DNA of 64,000 bases from Roseateles sp. (GCA_016790285.1 JAEUPJ010000014.1:1-64000); one strand, 5' to 3'; positions 34,855-44,965 are shown, counted from the first letter of the stretch. Numbers and translations are program-made. Notes: generated from the letters alone by a model not told the origin.

Positions 34855-35694
34855 ATGACGGCCGTGGCTGACGACGCCAGCCCAGCCACGTCCGACCTGC
34901 CCGAGGTGGTGGATGCGGTCGCGGTGGCCCGCTTGTACGGCGAGCCGCTGTTCCAGATGCCGCTGGACCTCTACATCCCGCCGGATGCCTTGGAGGTCTT
35001 CCTGGAAGCCTTCCAGGGGCCGCTGGACCTGCTGCTCTACCTCATCCGCAAGCAGAACTTCAACATCCTCGACATCCCGCTGGCCGACGTCACGCGCCAG
35101 TACCTGAGCTACGTCGAGCAGATCCGCCAGCACAACCTGGAGCTGGCGAGCGAATACCTGCTGATGGCCGCGATGCTCATCGAGATCAAGTCGCGCATGC
35201 TGCTGCCGCCCAAGAAGTCGGAGGACGGCAAGGAAGTCGAGGACCCACGCGCCGAGCTCGTGCGCCGCCTGCTGGAGTACGAGCAGATGAAGCTCGCCGC
35301 GGCGCGGCTGGACCGCCTGCCCGTGCTGGGGCGCGATTTCCTGCGCGCCCAGATCCACATCGAGCAGTCGCTCACACCGCGCTTCCCGGATGTCTCCACC
35401 GTCGACCTGCGCGAGGCGTGGCTGGACATACTCAAGCGCGCCAAGCTCAACCAGCACCACAAGATCAGCCGCGAGCAGCTCTCGGTGCGCGAGCACATGA
35501 GCATCGTGCTGCGCCGCCTGCAGGGCCAGCGCTTCGTGGAGTTCGAGCACCTGTTCGACGTCCAGAAGGGCCAGGCCGTGCTGGTGGTCACCTTCATCGC
35601 CATGCTCGAGCTGGCCAAGGAGCGGCTGCTCGAGATCACGCAGGCCGAGGCCTTCGCCCCGATCTACGTGCGGCTGGCCTACACGCCTGTCTAG
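34855..35694 (+). CDS. scpA: segregation and condensation protein A
   Basis: The 279-aa kleisin shows FQGPLDLLLYLIRKQNFNI at residues 51-70, the N-terminal Smc-contacting region, and a C-terminal winged helix. With ScpB and Smc it forms the condensin-like complex that organises origins for segregation. scpB is not in the window. It ends 18 bp from the convergent DUF808 gene. Confidence 0.95.
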   Translation: MTAVADDASPATSDLPEVVDAVAVARLYGEPLFQMPLDLYIPPDALEVFLEAFQGPLDLLLYLIRKQNFNILDIPLADVTRQYLSYVEQIRQHNLELASEYLLMAAMLIEIKSRMLLPPKKSEDGKEVEDPRAELVRRLLEYEQMKLAAARLDRLPVLGRDFLRAQIHIEQSLTPRFPDVSTVDLREAWLDILKRAKLNQHHKISREQLSVREHMSIVLRRLQGQRFVEFEHLFDVQKGQAVLVVTFIAMLELAKERLLEITQAEAFAPIYVRLAYTPV

Positions 35695-35712
35695 CCCGTC
35701 TAACGCGGCGCC

Positions 35713-36618
35713 TTACTTGCCGCGCAGCTTCTGCACGGCCACCACACCGGCCAGCACCAAGGCACCGGCCACGACACCCACCAGCGCATTGGCGCCGTTT
35801 TCCAGCACCGCGGCCACGAGCCAGGCCTGGCCCTCGGCCAGGTGGGCGATGGCGTGGTGCAGCGGCGCGATGCCGTGCGCCAGGATTCCGCCACCGACCA
35901 GGAACATCGCCGCCGTGCCCAGCACGGTCAGCAGCTTCATGAGGCGCGGCGCCGCGGCCAGCAGGAAACGGCCGACACCTTGCGCGGCCGCACCGGACTT
36001 GCGCGACAGCCACAGGCCCACGTCGTCCATCTTCACGATGCCCGCCACGAAGCCGTAGACGCCCACCGTCATCGCGACCGACACGGCCACCAGCACGGCC
36101 AGCTGCTGTTGCAGCGATACCGTGGCCACCGTGCCCAGCGCGATGACGATGATCTCGGCGGACAGGATGAAGTCGGTGCGGATGGCACCCTTGATCTTGT
36201 CGCGCTCGTAGGTGGCCATGTCGACCTTCTCGTCGGCCAGCGCCTTGACGTGATCGGCGTGGTGGGCCGCGTCCTCGTCGGGGCTGTGCAGGAACTTGTG
36301 CGCCAGCTTCTCGAAGCCCTCGAAGCACAGGTAGGCACCGCCCACCATCAGCAGCGGCGTGATGGCCCAGGGCGCAAACGCCGAGATGGCGAGTGCGGCC
36401 GGCACCAGGATGGCCTTGTTGATGAGCGAGCCCCAGGCCACGGCCCACACGACGGGCAGCTCGCGGTCGGCGTTCACGCCGGAGACCTGCTGCGCATTCA
36501 GCGCCAGGTCATCGCCCAGCACGCCGGCGGTCTTCTTGGCGGCGACCTTGGTCATGGTCGCCACGTCGTCCAGGACGGTGGCGATGTCATCGAGCAGGAC
36601 GAGAAGGCTGGAGGCCAT
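35713..36618 (-). CDS. DUF808 family (YedI-like) inner-membrane protein
   Basis: From ATG 36618 the 301-aa protein starts [20 protein letters not shown], the highly conserved DUF808 opening. It has several hydrophobic segments, including [18 protein letters not shown] and a C-terminal glycine/alanine-rich pair. The function is unknown in all members I know. A single gene convergent with scpA. Confidence 0.92.
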   Translation of the reverse strand: MASSLLVLLDDIATVLDDVATMTKVAAKKTAGVLGDDLALNAQQVSGVNADRELPVVWAVAWGSLINKAILVPAALAISAFAPWAITPLLMVGGAYLCFEGFEKLAHKFLHSPDEDAAHHADHVKALADEKVDMATYERDKIKGAIRTDFILSAEIIVIALGTVATVSLQQQLAVLVAVSVAMTVGVYGFVAGIVKMDDVGLWLSRKSGAAAQGVGRFLLAAAPRLMKLLTVLGTAAMFLVGGGILAHGIAPLHHAIAHLAEGQAWLVAAVLENGANALVGVVAGALVLAGVVAVQKLRGK

Positions 36619-36686
36619 GGGGTGTGCGGTCGTTGCAAAGACGCGCATGCTAGCCGGCCAGCCCGGCGCCATCCTCAACCAAAAGC

Positions 36687-37142
36687 TCAGCGATAGTGCC
36701 GCGCCAGGCTTTCCGCCACACAGACCGGCTTGGCCGCGCCTTCGGCCTGCACGGCGACCTCCACGGTCAGCTGGGTCGCGCCCCCGGCCACTTCGTCCAT
36801 GGCCAGCAGCTTGAAGCCGGCCCGCAGCCGGCTGCCCACAGGCACCGGCGCGGTGAAGCGCACCTTGTTGAGGCCGTAGTTCAGCACCATGCGGCTTTCG
36901 CGCACCGCAAAGCCGGTTTCGAAGAAGTACGGGATGAGCGACAGGGTCAGAAAGCCATGCGCGATGGGTGTGCCGAAAGGCCCCGCCTTGGCCCGCTCGG
37001 GGTCGACATGGATCCACTGGCGGTCTTCGGTCGCCTCGGCAAAGGCATTGACGCGGGCCTGGTCGACGGTGATCCAATCGCTGTGGCCCAGGGGCTGGCC
37101 GATCAGGGCCTGCAGCTCGGCGAGGGTCTCGAAGGTGCGCAT
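36687..37142 (-). CDS. MaoC-like enoyl-CoA hydratase
   Basis: The 151-aa hot-dog-fold protein has the hydratase signature: an Asp in [14 protein letters not shown] and a His in [13 protein letters not shown]. This supports (R)-specific hydration of enoyl-CoA, perhaps feeding polyhydroxyalkanoate or fatty-acid routes. It is divergent from kefF with a 51-bp gap. No PHA gene is adjacent. Confidence 0.9.
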   Translation of the reverse strand: MRTFETLAELQALIGQPLGHSDWITVDQARVNAFAEATEDRQWIHVDPERAKAGPFGTPIAHGFLTLSLIPYFFETGFAVRESRMVLNYGLNKVRFTAPVPVGSRLRAGFKLLAMDEVAGGATQLTVEVAVQAEGAAKPVCVAESLARHYR

Positions 37143-37193
37143 AGGGGAGGACGAGGTGGGAGCAGTCGTGCGGCCACGTTAATCTAGGTCGCC

Positions 37194-37850
37194 ATGCCTG
37201 ACAGTACCGCCCGCGACATCCTCGTCCTCGCCGCCCACCCCGACCTCGCCCGCTCCCACGCGACGCGCACCGTGCTCGACACGCTGCGCGCCTCGCCCGC
37301 GGCCGACCGGGTGGAGCTGCGCGATCTCTACCGCCTCTACCCGGACTTCCACATCCACATCGACGCCGAGCAGCGCGCGCTGCAGGCCGCGCGCCTCGTG
37401 GTCATGCTCCACCCCATCTACTGGTACAGCATGCCCGCGCTGCAAAAGCTCTGGGTCGACGAAGTGCTGCGCCTGGGCTGGGCCTACGGGCCCGGCGGCA
37501 CGGCGCTGCACGGCAAGGACTTCTGGCTCGTGGCCTCCACGGGCGGCGGCGAGCAGGCCTACGCGCCGGGCGGCCACAACCACCATGCCCTGAACGACTT
37601 CCTGCTGCCCTACCAGCAGTCGGCCCGCACCTGCGGCATGACGTGGCTGCCGCCTCAAGTGCTCTACGGCGCGCATCGCGCGACGGACGCCGACGTCCAG
37701 GCCCATGCCGACCTCTTCGTGCAGCGGCTGCAACACTTCCCCGAGTGGTGTGAAAGCCTGGCCGACCGCGGCGTGGGCGACGAGGACGCCGTGGCGCTGG
37801 ACGAGCGCCCCGCACTCTTCACGACGCTGGACGCAGGAGCCGCTGCATGA
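37194..37850 (+). CDS. kefF: KefF-like NAD(P)H quinone oxidoreductase, ancillary to Kef channel
   Basis: The 218-aa flavodoxin-fold protein shows [36 protein letters not shown] and a [13 protein letters not shown] loop, typical of KefF/KefG. These proteins bind FMN and activate the glutathione-gated potassium efflux channel. The stop overlaps the start of the channel gene (37847-37850), which confirms the pairing. Confidence 0.9.
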   Translation: MPDSTARDILVLAAHPDLARSHATRTVLDTLRASPAADRVELRDLYRLYPDFHIHIDAEQRALQAARLVVMLHPIYWYSMPALQKLWVDEVLRLGWAYGPGGTALHGKDFWLVASTGGGEQAYAPGGHNHHALNDFLLPYQQSARTCGMTWLPPQVLYGAHRATDADVQAHADLFVQRLQHFPEWCESLADRGVGDEDAVALDERPALFTTLDAGAAA

Positions 37851-39688
37851 GCCACGGTACCTGGCTGCAACTGCCCCTCGTCTTCCTCGCCGCGGCGGTG
37901 CTCGCGGTGCCGCTGGCACGCTACCTGCGCCTGGGGTCCATCCTGGGCTACCTGGTCGCCGGGCTGCTGATCGGCCCGGCTGTGCTGGGCCTCATCCCCG
38001 AATCGACCGCCATCCCGGAGGTGGCCGAGCTGGGCGTGGTGCTGATGCTCTTCCTCGTCGGGCTGGAGCTGGAGCCCAAGCGGCTGTGGGCCATGCGCCG
38101 GCCCATCTTCGGCTGGGGCAGCGTGCAGCTGCTGGGCTGCGCGGCGGTGCTGACGGGCGTGGGCATCGCCTGCGGCTACCCGTGGCGGCTGTCGCTGGTG
38201 GTGAGCCTGGGGCTGGCCATGTCGTCCACCGCCGTGGCGCTGGCCGTGCTGGCCGAGCGCAACCTCGGGCGCACGACGGCGGGCGAGAGCATCCTGTCGG
38301 TCGCGCTGCTGCAGGACATCGCGGCCATCCCGGTGCTGGCACTCGTGCCGGTGCTGGCGCTGAGCGGCGCGCATGGCGACGGCGATGGCAAGACCTGGCT
38401 CGCCGCGGCCAAGGCGGTGGGTGCCATCGTCACCATCATCTTCGGCGGCCGGCTGCTGCTGCGCCCGGCACTGCGCTGGATCGCCCACAGCAAGACGCCC
38501 GAGATCTTCACCGCCGCTGCCCTGCTGCTCGTGCTGGGCACGGCGGCGCTGATGCAGCTGGTGGGCCTGTCGATGGCGCTCGGCGCCTTCCTGGCCGGCG
38601 TGCTGCTGGCCGAGAGCGAGTACCGCCGCGAGCTCGAAACCGACCTGGAGCCCTTCAAGGGCCTGCTGCTGGGGCTGTTCTTCATCGCCGTCGGCATGGG
38701 GCTGGACCTGAAGGCCGTGGCCGCCCAGCCCGGCTTCGTGGCGCTGCTCGTGGTGGCCCTGCTCGTGTGCAAGATCTTCGTGCTAGTGCTCATGGCGCGG
38801 GCGATGAAGATCCCGCTCGTGGAGCGCCCGGCCTTCGTCATCCTGCTGGCGCAGGGCGGCGAGTTCGGCTTCGTCGTGTTCCAGCTCGCGCAGGGCGAAG
38901 GCATGATCAACGCGGCCCAGAACTCGGCCCTGGTGGCGGCGGTGGCCCTGTCGCTCGCACTCACGCCGCTGCTGCTGACGGGCGGCGACCGGCTGATGTC
39001 ACAGAAGCTTGCGCGCCTGGGCGAGAAGAAGAAGCGCGACGAAGCCCCGCCGCCGCCCGCGCCCATCCTGATCGCCGGCAGCGGCCGCTACGGGCAGGTC
39101 GTGGGCCGCATGCTGCGCGCCAGCGGCCTGGAGGCCACCATGCTCGACCAGGACGCCGAGGCCATCGAGGGCCTGCGCCGTTTCGGCTGGACGGTGCACT
39201 ACGGCGACGCCACGCGGCTGGACCTGCTCAAGACCGCAGGCGCCGCTTCGGCCCGCATCCTCGTCATCGCCGTGGACGACATCGGCCAGAGCCTGGAGAT
39301 CGCCGAGCTCGCGCGCGAGCACTTCCCGCAGCTCACCGTCGTCGCCCGCGCGCGCAACGTGCAGCACTACTACCAGCTGCACGAGGCCGGCGTGCGCCAC
39401 ATCGAGCGCGAGACCTTCGACTCCGCCCTGATGAGCGCCCGCAGCGTGCTGGAGCTCACGGGCATGGAGCCCCACGCCGCGCGGCGCCAGGCCATGCACT
39501 TCCGCCGCCACAACATCGACGTGCTGGCGCGCATGGTGCCGCTGCAAAGCGACGAAGGTGCCTTGATCGCCGCCGCCAAGCTCGGCCGCCAGCAGTTCGA
39601 GCAGCAGATGGCCGCCGAGCGCGAGGCCGAGGAAGCCCACCGGCGCGCCCAGCGCGGTGGCTGGGACAGGCACGACGACAACGCATGA
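37847..39688 (+). CDS. kefC: glutathione-regulated potassium efflux system KefC/KefB
   Basis: The 613-aa antiporter has about 12 membrane segments in residues 5-375. A cytoplasmic RCK/TrkA-N domain follows (ILIAGSGRYGQVVGRML, a dinucleotide-binding loop at about 410). Related systems release K+ in exchange for H+ to acidify the cytoplasm during electrophile attack. A charged C-terminal helix ends the protein. Its stop overlaps the next gene. KefB versus KefC cannot be separated by eye. Confidence 0.9.
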   Translation: MSHGTWLQLPLVFLAAAVLAVPLARYLRLGSILGYLVAGLLIGPAVLGLIPESTAIPEVAELGVVLMLFLVGLELEPKRLWAMRRPIFGWGSVQLLGCAAVLTGVGIACGYPWRLSLVVSLGLAMSSTAVALAVLAERNLGRTTAGESILSVALLQDIAAIPVLALVPVLALSGAHGDGDGKTWLAAAKAVGAIVTIIFGGRLLLRPALRWIAHSKTPEIFTAAALLLVLGTAALMQLVGLSMALGAFLAGVLLAESEYRRELETDLEPFKGLLLGLFFIAVGMGLDLKAVAAQPGFVALLVVALLVCKIFVLVLMARAMKIPLVERPAFVILLAQGGEFGFVVFQLAQGEGMINAAQNSALVAAVALSLALTPLLLTGGDRLMSQKLARLGEKKKRDEAPPPPAPILIAGSGRYGQVVGRMLRASGLEATMLDQDAEAIEGLRRFGWTVHYGDATRLDLLKTAGAASARILVIAVDDIGQSLEIAELAREHFPQLTVVARARNVQHYYQLHEAGVRHIERETFDSALMSARSVLELTGMEPHAARRQAMHFRRHNIDVLARMVPLQSDEGALIAAAKLGRQQFEQQMAAEREAEEAHRRAQRGGWDRHDDNA

Positions 39689-40524
39689 ACGACGACGCCC
39701 TCCAGCATGCCGCCGAACTGATCCGTCAGGCCGACGGCCTGCTCGTCACCGCGGGCGCCGGCATGGGCGTGGACTCCGGCCTGCCGGACTTCCGCGGCCG
39801 GGAGGGTTTCTGGCAGGCCTACCCGGCACTTGCGCAGGCGCGGCTGGACTTCACCACGGTGGCCTCGCCCGCCACCTTCGAGCGCGACCCGCAGCTGGCC
39901 TGGGGCTTCTACGGCCACCGCCTGGCGCTGTACCGGCGCACCCGGCCGCACGCGGGCTTTGCCCTGCTGCAGGCCTGGGGCCGGCGGCTGCGGCACGGCG
40001 CGGCGGTGTTCACGAGCAACGTCGACGGCCAGTTCCAGCGCGCCGGCTTCGAGCCCGCCCTCGTGCACGAATGCCACGGCTCGCTGCACTGGCTGCAATG
40101 CCTGCGCGGCTGCGGCGAGCCACCCATGCCGGCCGACGGCCTCACGCCGGACGTCGATGAAGCCGAGTGCCGCTGGCGCGGGAGCCTGCCGACCTGCCCG
40201 GGATGCGGGGGCCTGCTGCGGCCCAACCTGCTGATGTTCGGTGACTGGGGCTGGATCGGCGACCGCTACGACGCGCAGGAGCGGCGTCTGTCGCGCTGGC
40301 TCGGGTCGGTGAGGCGGCCGGTCGTGGTCGAGATCGGCGCAGGCACGGCGCTGCCGGCCATGCGTCATTTCGGGCATCAGGTCGTGCAGCAATGCGGCGG
40401 CCAGCTGGTGCGCATCAACCCGCGGGAGCACGCGGTGGCGCCAGGGGCCGGCGTGGGCCTGGCCGGCGAGGCGCTGGCCCTGCTGTCGGCGCTGGACGCC
40501 CGGCTCGCCGCGCTGGACGGCTGA
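39685..40524 (+). CDS. Sir2-family NAD-dependent protein deacylase
   Basis: The 279-aa sirtuin has the NAD loop GAGMGVDSGLPDFRG (about 23-37), TSNVDGQFQRAGF, catalytic His in ECHGSLHWLQC, a zinc site (LQCLRGCG and CPGCGG) and RPNLLMFGD. It removes acyl groups from lysines using NAD. The start overlaps the kefC stop (ATGA), so it is translated with the K+ efflux system. It is longer than CobB and has an insertion around the zinc site, a frequent trait of non-CobB bacterial sirtuins. Confidence 0.92.
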   Translation: MNDDALQHAAELIRQADGLLVTAGAGMGVDSGLPDFRGREGFWQAYPALAQARLDFTTVASPATFERDPQLAWGFYGHRLALYRRTRPHAGFALLQAWGRRLRHGAAVFTSNVDGQFQRAGFEPALVHECHGSLHWLQCLRGCGEPPMPADGLTPDVDEAECRWRGSLPTCPGCGGLLRPNLLMFGDWGWIGDRYDAQERRLSRWLGSVRRPVVVEIGAGTALPAMRHFGHQVVQQCGGQLVRINPREHAVAPGAGVGLAGEALALLSALDARLAALDG

Positions 40525-40596
40525 GCCCTGCCACACCGCAGGGGCGTTTGAGCCGGGCGCCAGGCCCTCGCGCAGCCCGGCGGCGACAATCCGGGC

Positions 40597-41028
40597 ATGT
40601 TTGCCCCGTCCCAGCTCGAAGTCCGCCGTTTCTTCTGCACCACCTACCGCAAGTGGCGGGACGGCGCGCCGCTGATCCCGATGGAAGCGATTGCCGCCGA
40701 CTGGATCGCCGAGCACCCGGAGTACCACGACGACCTCGCCGACGAGGCGGCGGCGCTGGAGAAGGTCTACACGGTCGAGGAAGGCCGCACCAACCCCTTC
40801 CTGCACCTGTCCATGCACCTGACGATTACCGAGCAGCACGCCATCGACCAGCCCTCGGGCATCCGCCAGGCGGTCGACCTGCTGTCGGCCAAGCGGAACT
40901 CCCGCCACGAAGCCCACCATGTCGCCATGGAGGCCCTGGGCGAGATGATCTGGGCCTCGCAGCGCAGTGGCATGCCGCCCGACGGGCATGCCTACCTGGA
41001 CAAGGTCCGCCAGGCCGCCACGCGCTGA
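40597..41028 (+). CDS. DUF1841 family protein
   Basis: The 143-aa protein carries the DUF1841 pattern: FAPSQLEVRRFF at the start, LSMHLTITEQHAIDQPSGIR in the middle and RHEAHHVAMEALGEMIW near the end. The histidine-rich helix suggests metal binding, but no function is established. A stand-alone gene. Confidence 0.92.
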   Translation: MFAPSQLEVRRFFCTTYRKWRDGAPLIPMEAIAADWIAEHPEYHDDLADEAAALEKVYTVEEGRTNPFLHLSMHLTITEQHAIDQPSGIRQAVDLLSAKRNSRHEAHHVAMEALGEMIWASQRSGMPPDGHAYLDKVRQAATR

Positions 41029-41142
41029 GCCGCTGAGCCGATGAGCGGCGCAACCCGCGCCGCGCTCGCCCCCGCACCGCCTTTCCCGTTCCCACCGGGT
41101 CGCCGCGCACAGCGGCCGCCGCCGCATGCCTGCGCCTTATAT

Positions 41143-41167
41143 GCGAATGCGAATGATTTGCATTTGC
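41143..41167. promoter_or_regulatory. Fur box
   Basis: GCGAATGCGAAT-G-ATTTGCATTTGC is a 12-bp inverted repeat with two mismatches and three overlapping NAT-type hexamers, as in Fur operators of GC-rich bacteria. It ends 19 bp before the start codon of an iron-uptake operon, a placement that would block RNA polymerase when iron is plentiful. Confidence 0.85.
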
Positions 41168-41186
41168 ATGATAGAGTCCGCGGCCC

Positions 41187-42422
41187 ATGCGCCCCTTCTT
41201 CGTCCTGTTGCACCGTTGGTTCGGCCTTGCCGCGGCCGTCTTCCTCTTCATCGCCGGCCTCACGGGCGCGGTGATCGCCTTCGACCACGAACTGGATGCG
41301 GCGTTGAACCCGCAGTTCTTCGAGGCCCGGGGCCGCAGCCCCGCGCAGGACGCCCTGATGCTGGCCGACCGGCTCGAAGCCGCCGAGCCGCAGTTGCGCG
41401 TGCGCTACCTGCCACTGAACGCCGAGCCAGGCCACACGCTGCTTGCGATGGTCGAGCCCCGCGACCCCGCCCGGCCGCTGGGCTTCAACCAGCTTGCTCT
41501 GGACCCCGCCACGGGCGAGGTGCAGGCCCGCCGCGAATGGGGGGCGCTGTCGCTGTCGCGGGAGAACCTGCTGCCCTTCCTCTATGCCCTGCACTACAGC
41601 CTGCACCTGCCGGAAGCCGGCGGCATCGCCTGGGGCATCTGGCTCATGGGGCTGATCGGGCTGGGGTGGGTGCTGGACTGCTTCGTCGCCCTGTACCTGT
41701 CCTTCCCGACCTGGCGCGGCTGGCGCAAGTCGCTGGCCTTTCGCTGGCGCAAGGGGGGGCATGCGCTCACGTTCGACCTGCACCGCAGCGGCGGCGTGTG
41801 GCTGTGGCTGCTGCTGCTCGTCATCGCGCTCACGTCAGTGGCCATGAACCTGCGCCAGCAGGTGGTGGTGCCGCTGGTGAACGCACTGTCACCGATCACC
41901 CCGAGCGCCTTCGACACGCGCCGGCCCGGCACCGTGCCGGTCAACCCCGCGTTGACCCGGGCGCAAGCGCTCGCCGCTGCCGAGCGCGTCGCCCGCGCCC
42001 GCGGCATCACGGGGCCCGCAGGTGGCATCTTCCATGACGCCCTCTACGGCGTGTATGGCGTCGGCTTCTTCAAGCCCGGCAACGACCACGGCGACGGCGG
42101 CCTCGGCAACCCCTGGGTCTACGTGGACGCCCGCGACGGCAGCCCGGCGGGGGCCAGCATCCCCGGCGAGGGCACGGCGGGCGACCTCTACCTGCAACTG
42201 CAGTTCCCGCTGCACTCCGGCCGCATCCTGGGCCTGCCCGGGCGAATCCTCGTCGCCGCGCTGGGCGTGGCGGTGGCGGTGCTGTCGGTCACGGGCGTGC
42301 TGATCTGGCTGCGCAAGGCGCGCGCCCGACGCCATGCGGCCCGCACGTCGCGCGCCTCCTCCCCCACCTCTCCATCCTCTCCCTCCACCCCTGCGCCCGC
42401 ACGCGAGCCCCTGCCCCGATGA
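41187..42422 (+). CDS. PepSY-associated membrane protein, siderophore-linked
   Basis: The 411-aa inner-membrane protein has four membrane segments (about 9-30, 138-165, 200-225 and 355-380) with PepSY-TM features. The first segment leads to HELDAALNP with conserved His. Such proteins accompany siderophore receptors and probably reduce ferric siderophores at the membrane. The gene starts right after a Fur box and its stop overlaps the TonB receptor start. Confidence 0.9.
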   Translation: MRPFFVLLHRWFGLAAAVFLFIAGLTGAVIAFDHELDAALNPQFFEARGRSPAQDALMLADRLEAAEPQLRVRYLPLNAEPGHTLLAMVEPRDPARPLGFNQLALDPATGEVQARREWGALSLSRENLLPFLYALHYSLHLPEAGGIAWGIWLMGLIGLGWVLDCFVALYLSFPTWRGWRKSLAFRWRKGGHALTFDLHRSGGVWLWLLLLVIALTSVAMNLRQQVVVPLVNALSPITPSAFDTRRPGTVPVNPALTRAQALAAAERVARARGITGPAGGIFHDALYGVYGVGFFKPGNDHGDGGLGNPWVYVDARDGSPAGASIPGEGTAGDLYLQLQFPLHSGRILGLPGRILVAALGVAVAVLSVTGVLIWLRKARARRHAARTSRASSPTSPSSPSTPAPAREPLPR

Positions 42423-44509
42423 CGCTTCCACCCGCCCTCTTCATGACGCCCCTGGCCCTGGCCGCCACCGCCGCCTTCGCCGGCGCCGACAGCCCCGCCG
42501 CCGCACCCGACACCGCCACCCTGCCCACCGTTCGCGTGCAATCCCGCGCCCAGGACGACGACAAGCGCAGTGCCGGCCCAACCCGCCTGGAGTTGAGCCT
42601 GCGCGAGACGCCGCAGTCGCTCACGGTCATCGGCGCGCAGCAGATCCGCGACTTCGGCCTGGTGGACGTGACCCAGTTGCTCGACCAGACGCCCGGCGTC
42701 GTCGTCGAGCGTGTGGAGACCGACCGCACCTACTTCAGCGCCCGCGGCTTTGACGTGACCAACTTCCAGGTCGACGGCCTCGGCCTGCCACTGGCCAACG
42801 GTGCGCAATGGGGGGCCCTGGACCTCGCGGCCTTCGAGCGCGTGGAGGTGCTGCGCGGCGCCACCGGCCTGCTGGCCGGCACCGGCAACCCATCGGCCAC
42901 GGTGAACTTCATCCGCAAGCGCGCCACCAGCAAGGCGCTGGCCGCCAGCGCCGCCCTCACGCTGGGCTCGTGGCAACAGCGCCGCGTGGAGGCCGACGTG
43001 GCCACCGGCCTGAACGCCGACGGCTCGCTGCGCGCACGCCTCGTCGTCGCCGATGACCACAAGGACAGCTGGCTGGACCGCTACAGCCGCCATACCCAGC
43101 TCGGCTACGGCGTGCTGGAGCTGGACATCGGGCGCCGCACGCTGCTGACCGTGGGCGTGCAAGCCCAGCGCAGCCATGCCGACAGCCCGATGTGGGGTGC
43201 CCTGCCCCTGCTGGACAGCAACGGCCAGCAAGTCCAGTACACGCGCAACACCAGCAGCGCGGCGGACTGGGCGTGGTGGACCAACCGCGACACCGACGTG
43301 TTCGCCGAACTGACCCATGATCTGGGCCAGGGCTGGCAGACGCGCGCCAGCCTCTCGCGCCGCAGCCGCGACACCCCCAGCGAACTCTTCTACGTCTACG
43401 GCACACCCAACCCGGCGGGCTCGGCGGACAGCGGCCTGCACGCCTACCCGTCGGCCTTCGACGGCCACTACGTCGACACCGTCGCCGACGTCTACGCCAG
43501 CGGACCGTTCACGGCACTGGGCCGGCAGCACCAGCTCATGTTCGGCGTCAACGTCGGGCGCCAGACGCTGGACGAACGCTCCGGCTACGCGGCCAACATC
43601 GGCGCGCCGGTGCCGGCGCTGCAGGGCTGGAACGGCGCGTTCCCGAAGCCGGCCTTCGACGCGTCCACCGATGGCTCGGACGTGACGCGTCGCCGCGAGA
43701 CGGCCTACGCCGCGGTGCAGTTCAGCGCGACCGACGCACTCACCGTGGTGGCCGGCCTGCAGGCCTCGCGCGTGCGCAACGCTGGCGTGGGCTACGGCGT
43801 CGACCAGGCGGGGCGCCACAGCGCGGCCAAACCCTACGCGGGGGCCGTGCTCACGCTGAACGACCAGCTCAGCGCCTATGCCAGCTATGCCGAGGTGTTC
43901 AACCCGCAGGTCGAGACCGACATCAACCGCCGCCCGCTCGGCCCGTTGGAGGGCAGCAACCTGGAGGCCGGGTTGAAGTCAGCCTGGCTGGACGGGCAGC
44001 TCAGCGGCAGCGCGGCCGTGTTCCGCACCCGCCAGCAGAACGTGCCGGTGCAGGCCGGCTACCAGCCGGACTTCACGGCCTACTACGAAGGCATCACCGC
44101 CACCAGCACGGGCTACGAGCTCGAACTCACTGGCAGGCCCGGTCGCGACTGGACGGTGTCCGGCGGCTGGACCCAGTTCCGCCTCAAAGGCAGCCAGGGC
44201 GACGACGTCAACCGCCACGTGCCCCGCCGAACGCTGCGCTTGAGCAGCACCTACCAACTGCTCCCGCAGCTGAAGCTCGGCGCCGCACTGCGCTGGCAAA
44301 GCGACATCAGCGCCGCCAACCCCGCCGTGCGGCAGAAGGCCTACGCCGTTGTCGACCTGAACGCGGCCTACGACTTCGATGCGCACTGGAGCGCGGCCTT
44401 GGCCGTGAACAACGTCGGCGACACGCAGTACCTGGGCAGCCTGAAGTGGGACCAGGCCTACTACGGCGCGCCCCGCAGCGTCAGCGCCACGCTGCGCTGG
44501 AAGTACTGA
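42419..44509 (+). CDS. TonB-dependent siderophore receptor
   Basis: The 696-aa outer-membrane receptor has a signal peptide (cleavage near AFA-GA), a plug domain with LRETPQSLTVIGAQQIRDFG and RGFDVTNFQVDGL, and a 22-strand barrel ending in an aromatic residue (RWKY). The form is that of the FhuE/FpvA/FoxA group for ferric hydroxamate or mixed siderophores. No N-terminal FecR-type signalling domain is present. It is second in a Fur-regulated pair. Confidence 0.95.
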   Translation: MTLPPALFMTPLALAATAAFAGADSPAAAPDTATLPTVRVQSRAQDDDKRSAGPTRLELSLRETPQSLTVIGAQQIRDFGLVDVTQLLDQTPGVVVERVETDRTYFSARGFDVTNFQVDGLGLPLANGAQWGALDLAAFERVEVLRGATGLLAGTGNPSATVNFIRKRATSKALAASAALTLGSWQQRRVEADVATGLNADGSLRARLVVADDHKDSWLDRYSRHTQLGYGVLELDIGRRTLLTVGVQAQRSHADSPMWGALPLLDSNGQQVQYTRNTSSAADWAWWTNRDTDVFAELTHDLGQGWQTRASLSRRSRDTPSELFYVYGTPNPAGSADSGLHAYPSAFDGHYVDTVADVYASGPFTALGRQHQLMFGVNVGRQTLDERSGYAANIGAPVPALQGWNGAFPKPAFDASTDGSDVTRRRETAYAAVQFSATDALTVVAGLQASRVRNAGVGYGVDQAGRHSAAKPYAGAVLTLNDQLSAYASYAEVFNPQVETDINRRPLGPLEGSNLEAGLKSAWLDGQLSGSAAVFRTRQQNVPVQAGYQPDFTAYYEGITATSTGYELELTGRPGRDWTVSGGWTQFRLKGSQGDDVNRHVPRRTLRLSSTYQLLPQLKLGAALRWQSDISAANPAVRQKAYAVVDLNAAYDFDAHWSAALAVNNVGDTQYLGSLKWDQAYYGAPRSVSATLRWKY

Positions 44510-44530
44510 GCCCGCCGCGCGGCCACAAAA

Positions 44531-44550
44531 AAGCCACCCGAAGGTGGCTT
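44531..44550. terminator. bidirectional Rho-independent terminator
   Basis: AAGCCACC-CGAA-GGTGGCTT, flanked by an A-run on the left (44527-44532) and TTTGT on the right, lies between the convergent TonB receptor and flgN genes. It is usable in both directions. Confidence 0.85.
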
Positions 44551-44575
44551 TGTCCTTGAGCAGGGCCGGTGCCGA

Positions 44576-44965
44576 TCAGGCCTGGAAGCTGCCGCCGCCC
44601 GTGCTGCGCCGCTCGGCCTTGCCGCTGGCGCCATAAAGGCCGGTGGGCTCGCTCGGGATGAGCACATCGAGCGCCCGGTCCAGCGAGGCATTGCCGCGGG
44701 CCAGCGTCTCGCGCTGGGCGGCGAGCAGGCCGCCAGCGCGCACGAGGCGGTTGCGCAGGGCGCTGGGCACGCTGCCCGAGCGGGCGGCTTCGCTGAAGCT
44801 CTGCACGGCGCGGGCGAGGTGCTGGTGAAGTTCGGCGGCGTGCTGCTCGATGGCAGCCGCGTCGCGGCGCGCCAGGGCATCGCCCAGCTGGTTCAGCGCG
44901 GCCTCGACGGCCAGCAGGGGCTGTTCGAGTTCAGGGCTGAGCGGGGTGGCGATGGCTGCGGTCAT
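44576..44965 (-). CDS. flgN: flagellar export chaperone FlgN
   Basis: The 129-aa helical protein follows flgM directly (5-bp gap), the standard flgMN order. Its sequence is alanine/leucine-rich with coiled-coil character and no strong motif. FlgN escorts the hook-junction proteins FlgK and FlgL to the flagellar export gate. The assignment rests mainly on position and length. Confidence 0.85.
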   Translation of the reverse strand: MTAAIATPLSPELEQPLLAVEAALNQLGDALARRDAAAIEQHAAELHQHLARAVQSFSEAARSGSVPSALRNRLVRAGGLLAAQRETLARGNASLDRALDVLIPSEPTGLYGASGKAERRSTGGGSFQA

